DNA from: Bermanella marisrubri
GTDB lineage: Bacteria > Pseudomonadota > Gammaproteobacteria > Pseudomonadales > Oceanobacteraceae
DNA: 64,000 nucleotides
Reading direction: 5' to 3'
Assembly: GCF_012295615.1 (NCBI RefSeq)
Contig: NZ_CP051183.1
Span: 687,001-751,000, forward strand
Position 1 is the first letter of the stretch; every line of letters begins with the position of its first letter. This document shows, one piece after another, positions 39,555-50,019 of this stretch. The notes under the pieces are model-generated. The model did no database searches. It saw only the letters and a program-made list of their open reading frames with translations, and was not told the DNA's origin. A program made the position numbers and the translations under genes.

Positions 39555-41195
39555 TTAAATAATGCCTTTCTCTTGAATGTCTGCAATAGCACTATTGACA
39601 TCGGTAGAGCTACTATCGATAACCAAGTCCGCGTTATCGTGATCAAACGTGCAAAGTGCGATTAGACCAGCTTGATTGATAATTCGAGCCATGTCTTCGG
39701 GCTTGTTTTTACCAATATCATCTTTGCTGATCAGTGCTGCCGCGCGACCTAGAGCAAATAACTTGCGATCAACCGCTGCGGCAAGTACGTGTTTGTTCTC
39801 ACCCGTAAAGCTGATGCTTGCAGCTTTTTGATCGAAGCGATTGGCTTTCTCAATAGCAGTAACCGCACTTAAGTCTTGATCATTATTGGCATCAGCAGCA
39901 CCAACAATCATACCTGCACCAACCGTGACATTACTCAAACGATCAATAATGATAAAGGCGCCAGTAGCACGGTTGCGCTTATACGGATCAAATGCTACTG
40001 ATTTGTTCAGCGTTAATTCACATAAACCGATTTCATTAAGTTTTAATTCGGAGTCTTCAATTTTCTCTAAAGTGTTTACATCAACGCGGTGATGTACGCG
40101 AGAGATCGAACCTGTTGTTGGTGTAGCACTAAACTTAATATCGTATTGCTTACCTGGCTTCATGGCTTCTTCGCTCATCCACACCACTTCTGCATTCAGC
40201 GTGCTAGCGGTTTGTGGAAGATCGCTGGTTTTCACCAACATGTCGCCACGGCTGACATCAATTTCGTCTTCTAGTGTGATTGTTACAGCTTGATCAATAA
40301 AGGCTTCTTGCTGATTGCCTTCAAAGGTCACAATGGATTTCACTTTTGATTGCTTACCAGAGGGTAGCGCAGTAACTTCATCGCCTGGGCGGACAATACC
40401 GGATGCAACCGTACCGCAGAAACCACGGAAATCTAGGTTTGGACGGTTTACATACTGAACAGGGAAACGGAAGTTCTCTAGATTCTTATCAGCATTGATC
40501 TCAGCTTTCTCTAGAATCTCCATCAGCGTTTTGCCTTTGTACCAAGGAGAGCGCTCGCTACGTGTTACAACGTTGTCACCATCAAGGGCAGAAAGCGGAA
40601 CAAAGTGAATGTCGCTTATATCAAGTTGCTGAGAAAACGCTTCGTAGTCAGCTTTAATGTCGTTAAAGACTTTTTCGTCAAAGTCCATTAAGTCCATTTT
40701 GTTCACGGCAACCACAACGTGTTTAATGCCCAACAGAGATGCAATGAAACTGTGACGCTTAGTCTGAGTCTGAACGCCATAGCGTGCATCTACAAGAATG
40801 ATCGCTAGGTCACAAGTAGAGGCGCCGGTTGCCATGTTACGTGTATATTGTTCGTGCCCAGGAGTATCGGCAATGATGAACTTGCGTTTATCTGTTGAGA
40901 AATAACGGTATGCAACGTCAATGGTAATACCTTGCTCACGCTCGGCTGCTAAGCCATCAACCAATAGCGCTAAGTCAACCTTTTCGCCAGTGGTACCATG
41001 CTTGGTGCTATCGTTTTCGATAGCCGCTAATTGGTCTTCAAAAATCATCTTTGAATCGAACAATAAGCGACCGATAAGGGTAGACTTACCATCATCAACA
41101 TTACCGCAGGTTAAAAAGCGTAGTAGCTCTTTATTTTCGTGCTGTTTTAGATAGGCAAGAATATCTTCACTGATTAAATCGGATTTATGTGACAT
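39555..41195 (-). CDS. cysN: Sulfate adenylyltransferase subunit 1 with a degenerate APS-kinase tail
   Basis: CysN is the GTPase subunit of ATP sulfurylase. The EF-Tu-like core (about 1-440) has [21 protein letters not shown] and NKMDLMD. Residues 444-546 align with the start and parts of the CysC (APS kinase) domain of CysNC fusions: [14 protein letters not shown] then SISFTG. The P-loop expected at FTGLSGAGKTT reads [11 protein letters not shown], and much of the later kinase is missing. The tail cannot be an active APS kinase. Overlaps the cysD stop by one base. Confidence 0.93.
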   Translation of the reverse strand: MSHKSDLISEDILAYLKQHENKELLRFLTCGNVDDGKSTLIGRLLFDSKMIFEDQLAAIENDSTKHGTTGEKVDLALLVDGLAAEREQGITIDVAYRYFSTDKRKFIIADTPGHEQYTRNMATGASTCDLAIILVDARYGVQTQTKRHSFIASLLGIKHVVVAVNKMDLMDFDEKVFNDIKADYEAFSQQLDISDIHFVPLSALDGDNVVTRSERSPWYKGKTLMEILEKAEINADKNLENFRFPVQYVNRPNLDFRGFCGTVASGIVRPGDEVTALPSGKQSKVKSIVTFEGNQQEAFIDQAVTITLEDEIDVSRGDMLVKTSDLPQTASTLNAEVVWMSEEAMKPGKQYDIKFSATPTTGSISRVHHRVDVNTLEKIEDSELKLNEIGLCELTLNKSVAFDPYKRNRATGAFIIIDRLSNVTVGAGMIVGAADANNDQDLSAVTAIEKANRFDQKAASISFTGENKHVLAAAVDRKLFALGRAAALISKDDIGKNKPEDMARIINQAGLIALCTFDHDNADLVIDSSSTDVNSAIADIQEKGII

Positions 41196-42103
41196 TAGAA
41201 ATAACCCTCTTGCTTTTTCTTCTCCATAGAGCCGGATGAATCATGGTCAATGGCTCGACCTTGGCGTTCTGAAGTGGTGGTTAATAGCATTTCTTGGATA
41301 ATATCGGGAAGCGTAGCGGCCTCCGATTCAACGGCACCGGTTAATGGATAGCAGCCGAGGGTACGGAAACGCACCATTTTTTCTTCTGGCACTTCACCTT
41401 CTTTTAAAGGCATGCGTTCATCGTCCACCATGATGAGCATACCATCACGCTCAACCACCGGACGTTTTGCTGCTAGGTAAAGACCCGGGATTTCGATGTT
41501 TTCTAGATAGATGTATTGCCAAATATCTAACTCAGTCCAGTTAGAAAGTGGGAATACGCGGATGCTTTCACCTTTGTTTACTTTGCCGTTGTAGATGTTC
41601 CAAAGCTCAGGACGCTGGTTTTTAGGGTCCCAACGGTGGTTTTTATCACGGAAAGAATATACACGTTCTTTAGCGCGTGATTTTTCTTCATCACGACGGG
41701 CACCACCAAAAGCGGCATCAAACTGATATTTGTTTAATGCTTGCTTCAAAGCTTGGGTTTTCATGATGTCGGTATGCTTTGACGAACCATGGGTGAATGG
41801 TCCAACGCCTTGCTCAACCCCTTCTTGGTTGATGTGCACTAATAGTTCCATGCCTGATGTTTTGGCCATATGATCACGGAACTGAATCATTTCTTTAAAT
41901 TTCCACGTTGTGTCTACGTGCAATAGTGGGAACGGTGGAGTGCCCGGTGCAAATGCTTTGCGGGCAAGGTGCAGCATAACAGCGCTGTCTTTGCCCACGC
42001 TGTATAACATGACCGGATTATCGAATTCAGCCGCGACCTCGCGGATGATGTGGATACTTTCAGCTTCAAGCTGTTTTAAATGCGTAAGCTTATGCTCTGA
42101 CAT
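41195..42103 (-). CDS. cysD: Sulfate adenylyltransferase subunit 2
   Basis: CysD is the catalytic subunit of ATP sulfurylase, forming APS from sulfate and ATP. The PP-loop is [13 protein letters not shown] near residue 36, and [11 protein letters not shown] and [14 protein letters not shown] are characteristic. The 302 residues are full length. cysD and cysN are translationally coupled. No cysC is in the window. Confidence 0.97.
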   Translation of the reverse strand: MSEHKLTHLKQLEAESIHIIREVAAEFDNPVMLYSVGKDSAVMLHLARKAFAPGTPPFPLLHVDTTWKFKEMIQFRDHMAKTSGMELLVHINQEGVEQGVGPFTHGSSKHTDIMKTQALKQALNKYQFDAAFGGARRDEEKSRAKERVYSFRDKNHRWDPKNQRPELWNIYNGKVNKGESIRVFPLSNWTELDIWQYIYLENIEIPGLYLAAKRPVVERDGMLIMVDDERMPLKEGEVPEEKMVRFRTLGCYPLTGAVESEAATLPDIIQEMLLTTTSERQGRAIDHDSSGSMEKKKQEGYF

Positions 42104-42301
42104 GACTTTACTCTACAGATCAAAAAAGCGACAGGTGTAATAATGGGCGCTACTATACCAGTGGCAGCTAGGTATAAGAAGTGATTTGCTTATATCAAAA
42201 AATAATAGAGATATAGCGAATCACATTAATTGGGGGATATGAGAATCCCCGTTTGAAAGTGATTGTATCCACTTTCGAAGGGGTTGCGGTTGTGAAAGAG
42301 G

Positions 42302-42670
42302 TTAGATAGACGTTTCTTTACGCTCTTCCATAGCCTCAGTGACGTTCTTTCGCTCTTCAGTTTCTGGGGAAAACTCGAGGGCTTTCCGCAAGTCGGCAAG
42401 CGGTTGCTCGGTGAATGTATGAGAGCCTTTGGCGAGGTGTTCATAAAGCTCTTTATAGCTTTGCGTGAGATTTTGCGCAAGATGAGCGCTTTGCTGGAAG
42501 TGCTGTTGAAGAGCTTCTTTTTGTTTAAGTAATTCCCCTTTAACCTGATCAAGCTCTTTTTCTAATTGTGCAACTTGAGTACCTCGACTGAGCACATAGC
42601 GCTGCAGCAGAATACCAATACCAATGCCGATGGCAAAACTAAGTACAGAGGTCAGTACGGGTAAAGTCAT
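42302..42670 (-). CDS. zapG: ZapG (YhcB/DUF1043) inner-membrane coiled-coil protein
   Basis: A 122-residue protein with one N-terminal membrane helix (about 6-23, glycine-rich) followed by a long coiled coil (about 30-80) and a polar tail. This matches YhcB/ZapG, which links cell envelope growth and division. Position beside cysDN and zapE supports it. The region between 42104 and 42301 has two small hairpins but no strong terminator. Confidence 0.88.
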   Translation of the reverse strand: MTLPVLTSVLSFAIGIGIGILLQRYVLSRGTQVAQLEKELDQVKGELLKQKEALQQHFQQSAHLAQNLTQSYKELYEHLAKGSHTFTEQPLADLRKALEFSPETEERKNVTEAMEERKETSI

Positions 42671-42764
42671 GGAACATCCTTTTCTAGGTGTCTTGTTTGG
42701 CTAGTGTAGCCATAAGCATTATGATTGCTCAACCATTTATCTCTCAAAATAGTGAATTAGCACG

Positions 42765-43388
42765 ATGGAAAGCCTAATGATCGAGGGCCCAGTAGGTCAG
42801 CTCGAAGCAGCGTATCATGATGTTGGTTCTGATGATGTATTGCTTATTTGTCATCCACACCCACTGTATCAAGGCACAATGAATAACAAGGTAGTGACCT
42901 ATACTGGCAAAACCTATATGGATTTAGGTGTCAATGTCATGCGCTTTAATTATCGTGGTGTAGGTAAAAGCGAAGGTGAATACGGTGAGGTCAGCGGCGA
43001 GGTTCAAGACGGTGTCGCTGTCGCTCGTTGGTTAATTGAACATAAGCAGCCCAAGCGATTGTTTTTGGCGGGCTTTAGTTTTGGAGCCTACATCGCCGCC
43101 GCTATCGTTCAAGAACTACAGAGTGGAGTTACTATCCCGCATTTATTATTAATTGCTCCTAGTGTGGACAATTTCCCCTTTGACACGGTGACGCCTTTTA
43201 CCGTTCCATCGAGCGTCATTATGGGCGAACAAGATGAAGTTGTGTCATTTGCATCGGTTGAAGAGTGGGTGGAGGGTTTATATCCCCCAGTTCAGTTTAT
43301 TACCCTCAGAGAAGCGACTCACTTTTTCCACGGGCAACTAGTGACATTACGAGATGAGCTCAAAGAATTACTCGATCCGATTTTATAG
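42765..43388 (+). CDS. Alpha/beta hydrolase (PA4440-like)
   Basis: A 207-residue cytoplasmic hydrolase with HPHPLYQGT (oxyanion region), the nucleophile elbow GFSFGAY, acid in GEQDEVV and His in REATHFFHG. It belongs to the compact dienelactone-hydrolase-like group present between zapG and zapE genes in Pseudomonas-type genomes. Substrate unknown. Confidence 0.87.
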   Translation: MESLMIEGPVGQLEAAYHDVGSDDVLLICHPHPLYQGTMNNKVVTYTGKTYMDLGVNVMRFNYRGVGKSEGEYGEVSGEVQDGVAVARWLIEHKQPKRLFLAGFSFGAYIAAAIVQELQSGVTIPHLLLIAPSVDNFPFDTVTPFTVPSSVIMGEQDEVVSFASVEEWVEGLYPPVQFITLREATHFFHGQLVTLRDELKELLDPIL

Positions 43389-43457
43389 AATTAGCACATT
43401 TTGCCTAGTTTTTGTTAGAATGCAGCACGATTTTTGCTCAAGAATGCAGTCGCCATT

Positions 43458-44567
43458 ATGACACCCTTAGAACTTTACAAAAAAGATCTCGAAAGAGAAG
43501 ACTTCTCTTATGATGCCGCGCAAGAGATGGCGGTGAAGCATTTACAGCGCTTGTACGATGATTTACTGGTTCGACATGAGCAAGAACAAAATCAGTCTGT
43601 ACTCAAGAAGGCTTTGTCACTGTTTGGCAATAAACCCAAGGAACCTGTGCAAGGCTTGTATTTCTGGGGTGGTGTTGGCCGGGGTAAAACCTATTTAGTC
43701 GATACTTTTTACGATGCGCTGCCATTCGAGCGTAAAATGCGCACACACTTCCATCGCTTTATGCAGCGTGTTCACAATGAGTTAACCCAGTTAGCAGGGG
43801 AAAAAAATCCACTGTTGATTGTTGCGGATCAAATTGCTGATGAAGCTATGGTGATTTGTTTTGATGAATTTTTTGTCAGTGACATCGGTGACGCAATGAT
43901 TTTAGGTGGCCTTATGCAGGAGCTATTTGCACGCGGTGTAACCCTAGTGGCAACGTCTAATATTGTACCGGATGGTCTTTATGAAAATGGCTTGCAACGC
44001 GATCGCTTTATTCCTGCTATTAAACTGCTTAACAAATATACCGATGTGATTAACGTGGATAGTGGTGTGGATTATCGATTGCGAACGCTAGAGCAAGCCG
44101 AGCTTTATCATTTTCCGCTTGATAATACCGCTAATAGTAGCTTGCAAAAAAGTTTTGATAGCCTAGTGCCCGATGCAGCCCACGTTGAAAATAACGTGCA
44201 GGTCGAGATCTTAGGCCGCAATATTCCAGCAAAAGCCGTGTGTGACGATATTGCTTGGTTTGAATTTGAAGCACTGTGCGATGGTCCGCGATCGCAAAAC
44301 GATTACATCGAGCTAGGCAAGCTGTACCATGCCATATTAATTTCAAATGTTCCTGTAATGGGCGCTAAGAACGATGACTTGGCACGTCGCTTTATTAACC
44401 TAATTGATGAGTTTTACGATCGTGGTGTGAAAGTCATTATGTCAGCCGATGCGTCTATCGCAGATATCTATGGTAAGGGTAATCTTGAGTTTGAATTTCA
44501 ACGCACAACTTCACGTATGCTTGAGATGCAGAGCCATGAATATCTCGCTCGAGAACACAAAGCCTAA
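43458..44567 (+). CDS. zapE: Cell division ATPase ZapE (AFG1 family)
   Basis: A 369-residue AAA-like ATPase with Walker A GGVGRGKTYL and Walker B VICFDEFFV, and the later RTL, ATSN and RxxD-type sensor motifs. ZapE in E. coli affects Z-ring stability at high temperature or low oxygen. ATG 43458 (MTPLELYKKDLE) matches family starts; a TTG upstream is rejected. In Pseudomonas trpS lies between this and the hydrolase; here they are direct neighbours. Confidence 0.95.
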   Translation: MTPLELYKKDLEREDFSYDAAQEMAVKHLQRLYDDLLVRHEQEQNQSVLKKALSLFGNKPKEPVQGLYFWGGVGRGKTYLVDTFYDALPFERKMRTHFHRFMQRVHNELTQLAGEKNPLLIVADQIADEAMVICFDEFFVSDIGDAMILGGLMQELFARGVTLVATSNIVPDGLYENGLQRDRFIPAIKLLNKYTDVINVDSGVDYRLRTLEQAELYHFPLDNTANSSLQKSFDSLVPDAAHVENNVQVEILGRNIPAKAVCDDIAWFEFEALCDGPRSQNDYIELGKLYHAILISNVPVMGAKNDDLARRFINLIDEFYDRGVKVIMSADASIADIYGKGNLEFEFQRTTSRMLEMQSHEYLAREHKA

Positions 44568-44629
44568 GTTTTAGTTTTAAATGTTTAATTGTGAGTGTTG
44601 AGCTTGTTTTAATGTTGAGTTATGAATGT

Positions 44630-44671
44630 CACAACTCACAACTCACAACTCACAACTCACAACTCACAACT
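44630..44671. repeat. Six tandem copies of CACAACT
   Basis: Exactly six heptamers in a row, ending at the dedA stop codon and lying between converging zapE and dedA genes. Just upstream is a related inverted sequence (GTTGAGTTATGA). Slipped-strand length change is likely here. No CRISPR-like spacer structure. Confidence 0.9.
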
Positions 44672-45261
44672 TAGCGTTTCCACCACCATGTGGCGACGAA
44701 GGCAATCATGGTAGCCATGGTGAGTGCTAACAGACCTTTCCACGATAGCAGTTCGGTAATAGAAACGTACTGTCCAAAAAGATAACCTGGTAATAGATAA
44801 GCAGGCGCCCAGCATATTGCAGATGCGACATTTAGGGTAAGAAAGTGCTTACCATCCATTCTGAGCATGCCAGCTACCATGGGAATAAAAGGCCTTACTG
44901 GGCCTATGAAGCGTCCTATAAAAATGCTTTTACCACCATGCCTTTCAAAAAAATTATGTCCAGTGCTAATCCATTCTGGATGACGAGTAAAAGGCCATAT
45001 TTGGCTCAAACGATCTTGAAAGAGACGACCAAACAAAAAACTCAAACCATCACCAACAATCGCTCCAATGATAGCGACGCTGAGCATGGCATAGACATTG
45101 GTGCCTGCATTAGCAGCTAGAATACTTAAGCTAGCAAGTAAACCAACTCCGGGTACGACAATACCCACTACAGCCAGGGACTCTAACATTGCAATAATGC
45201 CAATTGCCCAAAGTAGATATTCTGGTTGGTTTTCAACAAAGGTGATAACTGCTTCCATCAT
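44671..45261 (-). CDS. DedA-family inner-membrane protein
   Basis: A 196-residue multi-pass membrane protein with a VTT/DedA domain: the GxxxGDxxxFxxGR block reads GAIVGDGLSFLFGR and the FxGRFxGxxRxxxPxxAG block reads FIGRFIGPVRPFIPMVAG. DedA proteins support membrane homeostasis and are thought to be lipid flippases or proton-coupled exchangers; the substrate here cannot be told. The stop codon touches the heptamer repeat. Confidence 0.92.
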   Translation of the reverse strand: MMEAVITFVENQPEYLLWAIGIIAMLESLAVVGIVVPGVGLLASLSILAANAGTNVYAMLSVAIIGAIVGDGLSFLFGRLFQDRLSQIWPFTRHPEWISTGHNFFERHGGKSIFIGRFIGPVRPFIPMVAGMLRMDGKHFLTLNVASAICWAPAYLLPGYLFGQYVSITELLSWKGLLALTMATMIAFVATWWWKR

Positions 45262-45279
45262 AAAATTATTGTTTAGGAT

Positions 45280-46257
45280 TTAGCCTTTAAACGAAAGTAA
45301 ACGCAAAGCGGTTTGCTGTTGTTGTTTGATTTGTTTCAGTGTGCGTTCTAAGAAATTCTCGGAAGTTTCGTTAGCGCCGAGGGTGGCCATACCGGTATTA
45401 ATTTGCAATTCCCCAATTTCACCCCACTGTTTTGTTTTTAATGTGTGGTTTAAGCGTTCACGCAGTACCACAGCGCCCTCATTAGGGCAGTTGGGCAATA
45501 ATAAATAAAAGCTACCCTTGCCGTCATGAAAAATTTCATCTCCTGTTCTAAGCAACTCCATAAGAACATGATTGAATTGCTTTAAGAGTTGTTCGCTTTG
45601 ATGGCGCCCGTGTATTTCTAAAATCTGATGATAATCATCAATGGTTAGTGCAATCAGTGAAAGGGTCCGATGAGTGAAGTGGCTACGGGCTATTTCAATA
45701 TCTAATTTCTTTCTAAGCTGACGTATATTAAATGCACCTGATAGATGGTCCGTTACTGCAAGCTCCAAGAGTTTTTTTTGTCGATTGGTATTAAGGTAGG
45801 CATAACACAAAGAGCATAAGCCTATGAGTAAGTAGACAGAGATCAAGCTTAACAGCTGTTGCAGTGTAAATTGACCGTAAAGTTGGCTCACACTGCTGAT
45901 CAATACTGCGCTGTTCAAAGCGAATGCTCTTGGCATGGGTAATACAAAGTAGCTAATGATTGGAAAAGTAAATAGCCAATAAAGTGTGAGTTCGGCTTCA
46001 TAGTGAAGTTGATATTGAGTGACAATGGCGATACATGCGAGAGCCATCAGATTAATCATATCGCTAATCTTAGAATTTGTGCTGAGGTAGATGAAAACCG
46101 CAGCAAATCCATAAGCCGTTGCTGCCGATAGATGTATTAGTACGATGTGGTACATCCCTGACCAGTAATGGTTCATGGTTAGCAATGCATTCGCTATGGC
46201 TAATAAAGCGTAAAGTAAGCTAAGTGCAGGCGTGCGTGAGAGGCCAAGGTTAAACAT
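45280..46257 (-). CDS. Membrane protein with degenerate GGDEF domain (second of a pair)
   Basis: A 325-residue protein with about six N-terminal membrane helices (residues 12-155) and a C-terminal GGDEF-fold domain. The catalytic GGDEF motif is replaced by GKGSF in the segment HDGKGSFYLLLP, and the D in the substrate site differs, so it should not make cyclic di-GMP but could bind a nucleotide or act as a partner. ATG 46257 has an AGGAG ribosome-binding site and overlaps the upstream gene by eight bases, so the two are coupled. It is related in plan to its neighbour. Confidence 0.85.
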   Translation of the reverse strand: MFNLGLSRTPALSLLYALLAIANALLTMNHYWSGMYHIVLIHLSAATAYGFAAVFIYLSTNSKISDMINLMALACIAIVTQYQLHYEAELTLYWLFTFPIISYFVLPMPRAFALNSAVLISSVSQLYGQFTLQQLLSLISVYLLIGLCSLCYAYLNTNRQKKLLELAVTDHLSGAFNIRQLRKKLDIEIARSHFTHRTLSLIALTIDDYHQILEIHGRHQSEQLLKQFNHVLMELLRTGDEIFHDGKGSFYLLLPNCPNEGAVVLRERLNHTLKTKQWGEIGELQINTGMATLGANETSENFLERTLKQIKQQQQTALRLLSFKG

Positions 46258-47164
46258 GACGCAACTCCTGATACGAGTGCTCAATGAGCGAATTCGCATC
46301 ATCATCAACATTCAAGCTCGCGTATCCCACCATGATATCTTTGCGCATGACTTCCGGCATCTCATCTACAATTTTTTTAGCGGTGATTAGGGCATCTTGC
46401 GTGGTGGTGTGGGGCAGGATTATGGCAAAGCGGTGGTCTTGTAATCGAAAATACAAATCAAATGGTCGCAATTGACTGCTAATGGCTTCGGCACATTTAA
46501 TATAGAGGTCAAAATGTTTGTCTTTACTACCTTGCCGCAACGCTTGATCTAAGTCCATCATCATCAACAATAGCCCTGTGCCTTCTCTTTCTGCTCGAAC
46601 AATTTCTTTTTGTAAATCTCCGTATAAACGACTCGAGAGCAAAGCCCCGGTTTCTTCATCTTTTGAGATCAGCGGGGCGAGAAGGCTCTGCGTGCGATGT
46701 TTCACGCTGGCTAAAAATAGCGACACCGTAGCGATTGCCGCAAAGCTATAAAAGTATTGTGCCTGCATGAATGTCGGGCTGTATTCGAGTAACAAATAAA
46801 TCACCAATGGTATTAGCAGTAAAGTCATGTAAACGGCAATGCGAAGGGGTAATAGGAAAAAGCTCGCGATAGGGACAAAGAACAACCAGTAGAATTGCTG
46901 GTAATTGACGACAGCGATAATCGAGAAAACAATTAATAGAATAATAAACGTCCATTCTGCAAAGACGGTGATATTCGACCATGAGGAAGTAAGAGTTAGG
47001 GCCGCACTGGCATAGAGGATCATCGCTAATGCCAATAGCCAAGGGACAAGAACATGACCTTGCTGTAGATATGCAAGATAGCAGTGAACCAATAATAGGC
47101 TTCCGGCCATGATAGCGAAGAGTCTTTTTGCTTGATTAGCCAGTTTTAAATGATGATCTCGCAT
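46250..47164 (-). CDS. Membrane protein with degenerate GGDEF domain (first of a pair)
   Basis: A 304-residue protein with five or six membrane helices and a C-terminal GGDEF-fold domain (about 160-300). The active motif is replaced by QDHRF in FRLQDHRFAIILP, and the Mg-binding DLD is only partly kept (MMDLDQ). Same architecture as the following gene, so the pair probably arose by duplication or forms a heterodimer. Not expected to be a cyclase. Confidence 0.85.
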   Translation of the reverse strand: MRDHHLKLANQAKRLFAIMAGSLLLVHCYLAYLQQGHVLVPWLLALAMILYASAALTLTSSWSNITVFAEWTFIILLIVFSIIAVVNYQQFYWLFFVPIASFFLLPLRIAVYMTLLLIPLVIYLLLEYSPTFMQAQYFYSFAAIATVSLFLASVKHRTQSLLAPLISKDEETGALLSSRLYGDLQKEIVRAEREGTGLLLMMMDLDQALRQGSKDKHFDLYIKCAEAISSQLRPFDLYFRLQDHRFAIILPHTTTQDALITAKKIVDEMPEVMRKDIMVGYASLNVDDDANSLIEHSYQELRHV

Positions 47165-47291
47165 ACCGAGTAAGCTTATTCCTTGGGTCTCATTCTACGG
47201 TTAGGTATAATCCTACTTTTCCGTAATCTATATTCTAAGGCAAGACCGCTAATGGGTTTTTCTCAAGGTTTGGCCGTAAAAAGGTAACTCA

Positions 47292-48548
47292 ATGGACGTC
47301 ATTGCGTATATGCAATCAGTCGGGGATGCAGCAAAGCAGGCATCCTCACACATCGCGAAAGCGAACTCTGGCACTAAGAATACAGCCTTGCTAGCGATCG
47401 CTGAAGCCATTCATGAACACCGTGAGGCTCTGGCCAGCGCAAACGCAAAAGACATGGCCAAAGGAAAAGACAATGGTTTAGATGCAGCTTTGTTGGATCG
47501 TTTGGAGCTTACGCCTGCGCGCATTGATGGCATGATTGAAGGTCTAAAACAGGTTGCAGCATTACCAGATCCCGTAGGCGGCATGACGGATTTAGATTAT
47601 CGCCCGAGCGGCATCCAAGTGGGAAAGATGCGTGTTCCGCTCGGAGTAATTGGCATTATTTACGAGTCGCGCCCTAATGTAACCATTGAAGCTGCAAGTC
47701 TTTGTCTGAAGTCTGGCAATGCCGCCATTCTGCGCGGTGGTAGTGAGGCGATCGAATCGAATCAAGCCTTGGCAGCCTGTATTAAACAAGGCCTTGCCAA
47801 AGCCGATTTGCCAGAAACCGTGGTACAGGTTATCGAAACCACAGACCGTGCCGCTGTCGGCGAGCTAATAACCATGACAGAGACTGTCGATGTGGTTGTG
47901 CCTCGCGGTGGCAAAAGCCTCATCGAACGCATCAGTGCAGATGCGAAAGTGACGGTTATCAAGCATCTTGACGGTATTTGTCATGTTTATATTGATAGTG
48001 ACGCTGATGTTTCAAAGGGGGTTAATATTGCGATTAATGCAAAAACCCATCGCTACGGTACCTGCAACACTATGGAAACTCTGCTTGTCAATGAAGCCAT
48101 CGCGGAAAAAATCCTGCCGCAACTTGATGCAGCTTACAGTGATATTGGTGTTGAACTTCGCGGTTGCGAAAAAACCATGGCAATCTTGGGTGATATTAAT
48201 GCCGCTACTGAAGAAGATTGGGCCACTGAGTACTTAGCACCCGTACTATCAATTAAAGTGGTTGCCGATATGGATGAAGCCATTGCCCACATTAACCGAT
48301 ATGGTTCTCACCATACCGATAGCATCATTACTGAAAATTACAGTAAGGCTCGTGATTTCTTGCGACAAGTGGATTCAAGTTCAGTGATGGTTAATGCGTC
48401 TACCCGTTTCGCCGATGGCTTTGAATATGGCTTGGGCGCTGAGATCGGTATCAGTACGGATAAAATACATGCTCGCGGCCCGGTAGGTTTAGAGGGATTA
48501 ACCTCACAAAAATGGATCGTATTGGGTGACGGGCACATCCGTCAGTAA
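47292..48548 (+). CDS. proA: Gamma-glutamyl phosphate reductase
   Basis: ProA reduces gamma-glutamyl phosphate to the semialdehyde in proline synthesis. The aldehyde-dehydrogenase fold has catalytic C258 in TCNTMETLL, and VPRGGKSLI is conserved. 418 residues is full length. Its stop is four bases before nadD. proB is not adjacent, as in Pseudomonas. Confidence 0.97.
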   Translation: MDVIAYMQSVGDAAKQASSHIAKANSGTKNTALLAIAEAIHEHREALASANAKDMAKGKDNGLDAALLDRLELTPARIDGMIEGLKQVAALPDPVGGMTDLDYRPSGIQVGKMRVPLGVIGIIYESRPNVTIEAASLCLKSGNAAILRGGSEAIESNQALAACIKQGLAKADLPETVVQVIETTDRAAVGELITMTETVDVVVPRGGKSLIERISADAKVTVIKHLDGICHVYIDSDADVSKGVNIAINAKTHRYGTCNTMETLLVNEAIAEKILPQLDAAYSDIGVELRGCEKTMAILGDINAATEEDWATEYLAPVLSIKVVADMDEAIAHINRYGSHHTDSIITENYSKARDFLRQVDSSSVMVNASTRFADGFEYGLGAEIGISTDKIHARGPVGLEGLTSQKWIVLGDGHIRQ

Positions 48549-48552
48549 CGCT

Positions 48553-49182
48553 ATGAGCGAATTTGTAGCGTTTGGTGGCACATTTGATCCGGTTCACTTT
48601 GGTCATATTATTAGTGCGCGGGATGTTGCGCAGCAAATGGGATATCAACAGGTTCATCTTGTACCATGTGGCGATGCTTATCACAAAGGCGGGGCGTTAA
48701 CCCACTCGACACATCGCTTGGCCATGTTAGAGCAAGCCCTCGCTGAAGAACCATGGTTGCTGGCGGATGGACGTGAAACCCGGAGAGAAGGCGCCACTTA
48801 TACTATTGATACGCTCAAAGATTTGCGTTCCGAGTTAGGTCCAGATGCGCATATCGCATGGGTTATGGGCAGTGATACAGCAGATCAACTCACCTCATGG
48901 CATAACTGGCGCTCGCTGTTTGAATTAGCAAACGTGATTGTTGTACGTCGTGCTCACGAATCTCGCCCTAATCTATCATCTTGGCCTTGCCGGTGGATGC
49001 AGGATACGAAGGATTTTAAAGCCTGTGCGTTTGGTGCGGCTTTGGAGTTGGAGTTGACTCCTGTGGACATTTCATCGACAGATGTGCGTTGTCGACTAAA
49101 AAATCATCAATCAGTGGCTGACCTGGTGCCGCCATCTGTTTTAAAATACATCAATACACTAGGTCTATACCGAGAATCTTAA
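48553..49182 (+). CDS. nadD: Nicotinate-nucleotide adenylyltransferase
   Basis: NadD makes deamido-NAD from nicotinate mononucleotide. It has the nucleotidyltransferase motifs GGTFDPVHFGH at residues 7-17 and SSTDVR near 180. ATG 48553 gives 209 residues and the standard N-terminus; longer frame upstream overlaps proA and is rejected. Confidence 0.96.
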   Translation: MSEFVAFGGTFDPVHFGHIISARDVAQQMGYQQVHLVPCGDAYHKGGALTHSTHRLAMLEQALAEEPWLLADGRETRREGATYTIDTLKDLRSELGPDAHIAWVMGSDTADQLTSWHNWRSLFELANVIVVRRAHESRPNLSSWPCRWMQDTKDFKACAFGAALELELTPVDISSTDVRCRLKNHQSVADLVPPSVLKYINTLGLYRES

Positions 49183-49186
49183 TCTA

Positions 49187-49531
49187 ATGGATGCATCAGC
49201 ATTGAATAACGTCGTAATTGATTTACTTGAAGATATGAAAGCCCAAGACATTAATGTCATTGATGTTACTGGGCGTACCAGTGTTACTGACAGCATGATT
49301 ATCGCTAGTGGTACATCTAACCGCCACGTCCAAGCAGTGGCGGATCACGTAGCCGATAAGATCAAAGATCATGGCATTAATCCAATTGGTAGCGAGGGAC
49401 GTGGTAACTCAGATTGGGTGCTCATTGATTTGGGTGATGTGGTGGTTCATGTTATGACAACGCAGGCCCGTGAATATTATGATCTTGAGCATCTTTGGGG
49501 TGATCCCGAGTCAGATCGACAAGTACAATAA
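49187..49531 (+). CDS. rsfS: Ribosomal silencing factor RsfS
   Basis: RsfS binds L14 on the 50S subunit and blocks subunit joining in stationary phase. The 114 residues carry the family motifs [36 protein letters not shown] and [10 protein letters not shown]. It lies between nadD and rlmH as in most gammaproteobacteria. Confidence 0.97.
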   Translation: MDASALNNVVIDLLEDMKAQDINVIDVTGRTSVTDSMIIASGTSNRHVQAVADHVADKIKDHGINPIGSEGRGNSDWVLIDLGDVVVHVMTTQAREYYDLEHLWGDPESDRQVQ

Positions 49532-49551
49532 TCAGGCAAATCATTGAATCT

Positions 49552-50019
49552 ATGAAAATTCGATTAATTGCCGTTGGTGGAAAAATGCCCGCTTGGGTTC
49601 AAGAGGGCTACCAAGAATACGCCAAGCGCTTGCCAAATGATTGTCGTTTAGAACTGGTTGAGCTGCCGCTCGGTCCTAGGGGTAAAAATCAAGGCGTTGC
49701 TAAAGCTATCGAAAAAGAAGGGCAGTCGATGTTGGCAGCCATGGATAGTCGCAATCACTGCGTCGCCTTGGAAGTAAAGGGCAAGCCTTGGAGTACTGAG
49801 CAACTGGCAGAACAATTAGAAAACTGGCGTATGCAGGGACAAGACGTGGATCTTATTGTTGGCGGTCCTGATGGGTTGTCGCCAGAATGCGTTGCACAAG
49901 CCAAACAAAAGTGGTCGCTAAGTCCTCTCACATTGCCTCACCCTTTGGTTCGAATATTATTAGCAGAACAAATCTATCGTGCTTGGACGGTGATGAATAA
50001 CCACCCATATCATAAGTAG
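49552..50019 (+). CDS. rlmH: 23S rRNA (pseudouridine1915-N3)-methyltransferase RlmH
   Basis: SPOUT-family enzyme that methylates pseudouridine 1915 in helix 69. The SAM-binding knot shows VGGPDGLSP and the C-terminal NNHPYHK is diagnostic. 155 residues, the same as E. coli RlmH. The 160-base gap to mrdA holds a T-rich stretch but no clear terminator. Confidence 0.97.
   Translation: MKIRLIAVGGKMPAWVQEGYQEYAKRLPNDCRLELVELPLGPRGKNQGVAKAIEKEGQSMLAAMDSRNHCVALEVKGKPWSTEQLAEQLENWRMQGQDVDLIVGGPDGLSPECVAQAKQKWSLSPLTLPHPLVRILLAEQIYRAWTVMNNHPYHK

Noticed and set aside
44630-44671. CRISPR-like repeat
   Set aside because: The units are seven bases and adjacent with no spacers.
48526-48552. Longer N-terminus for NadD
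   Set aside because: It overlaps proA and precedes the conserved family start at 48553.
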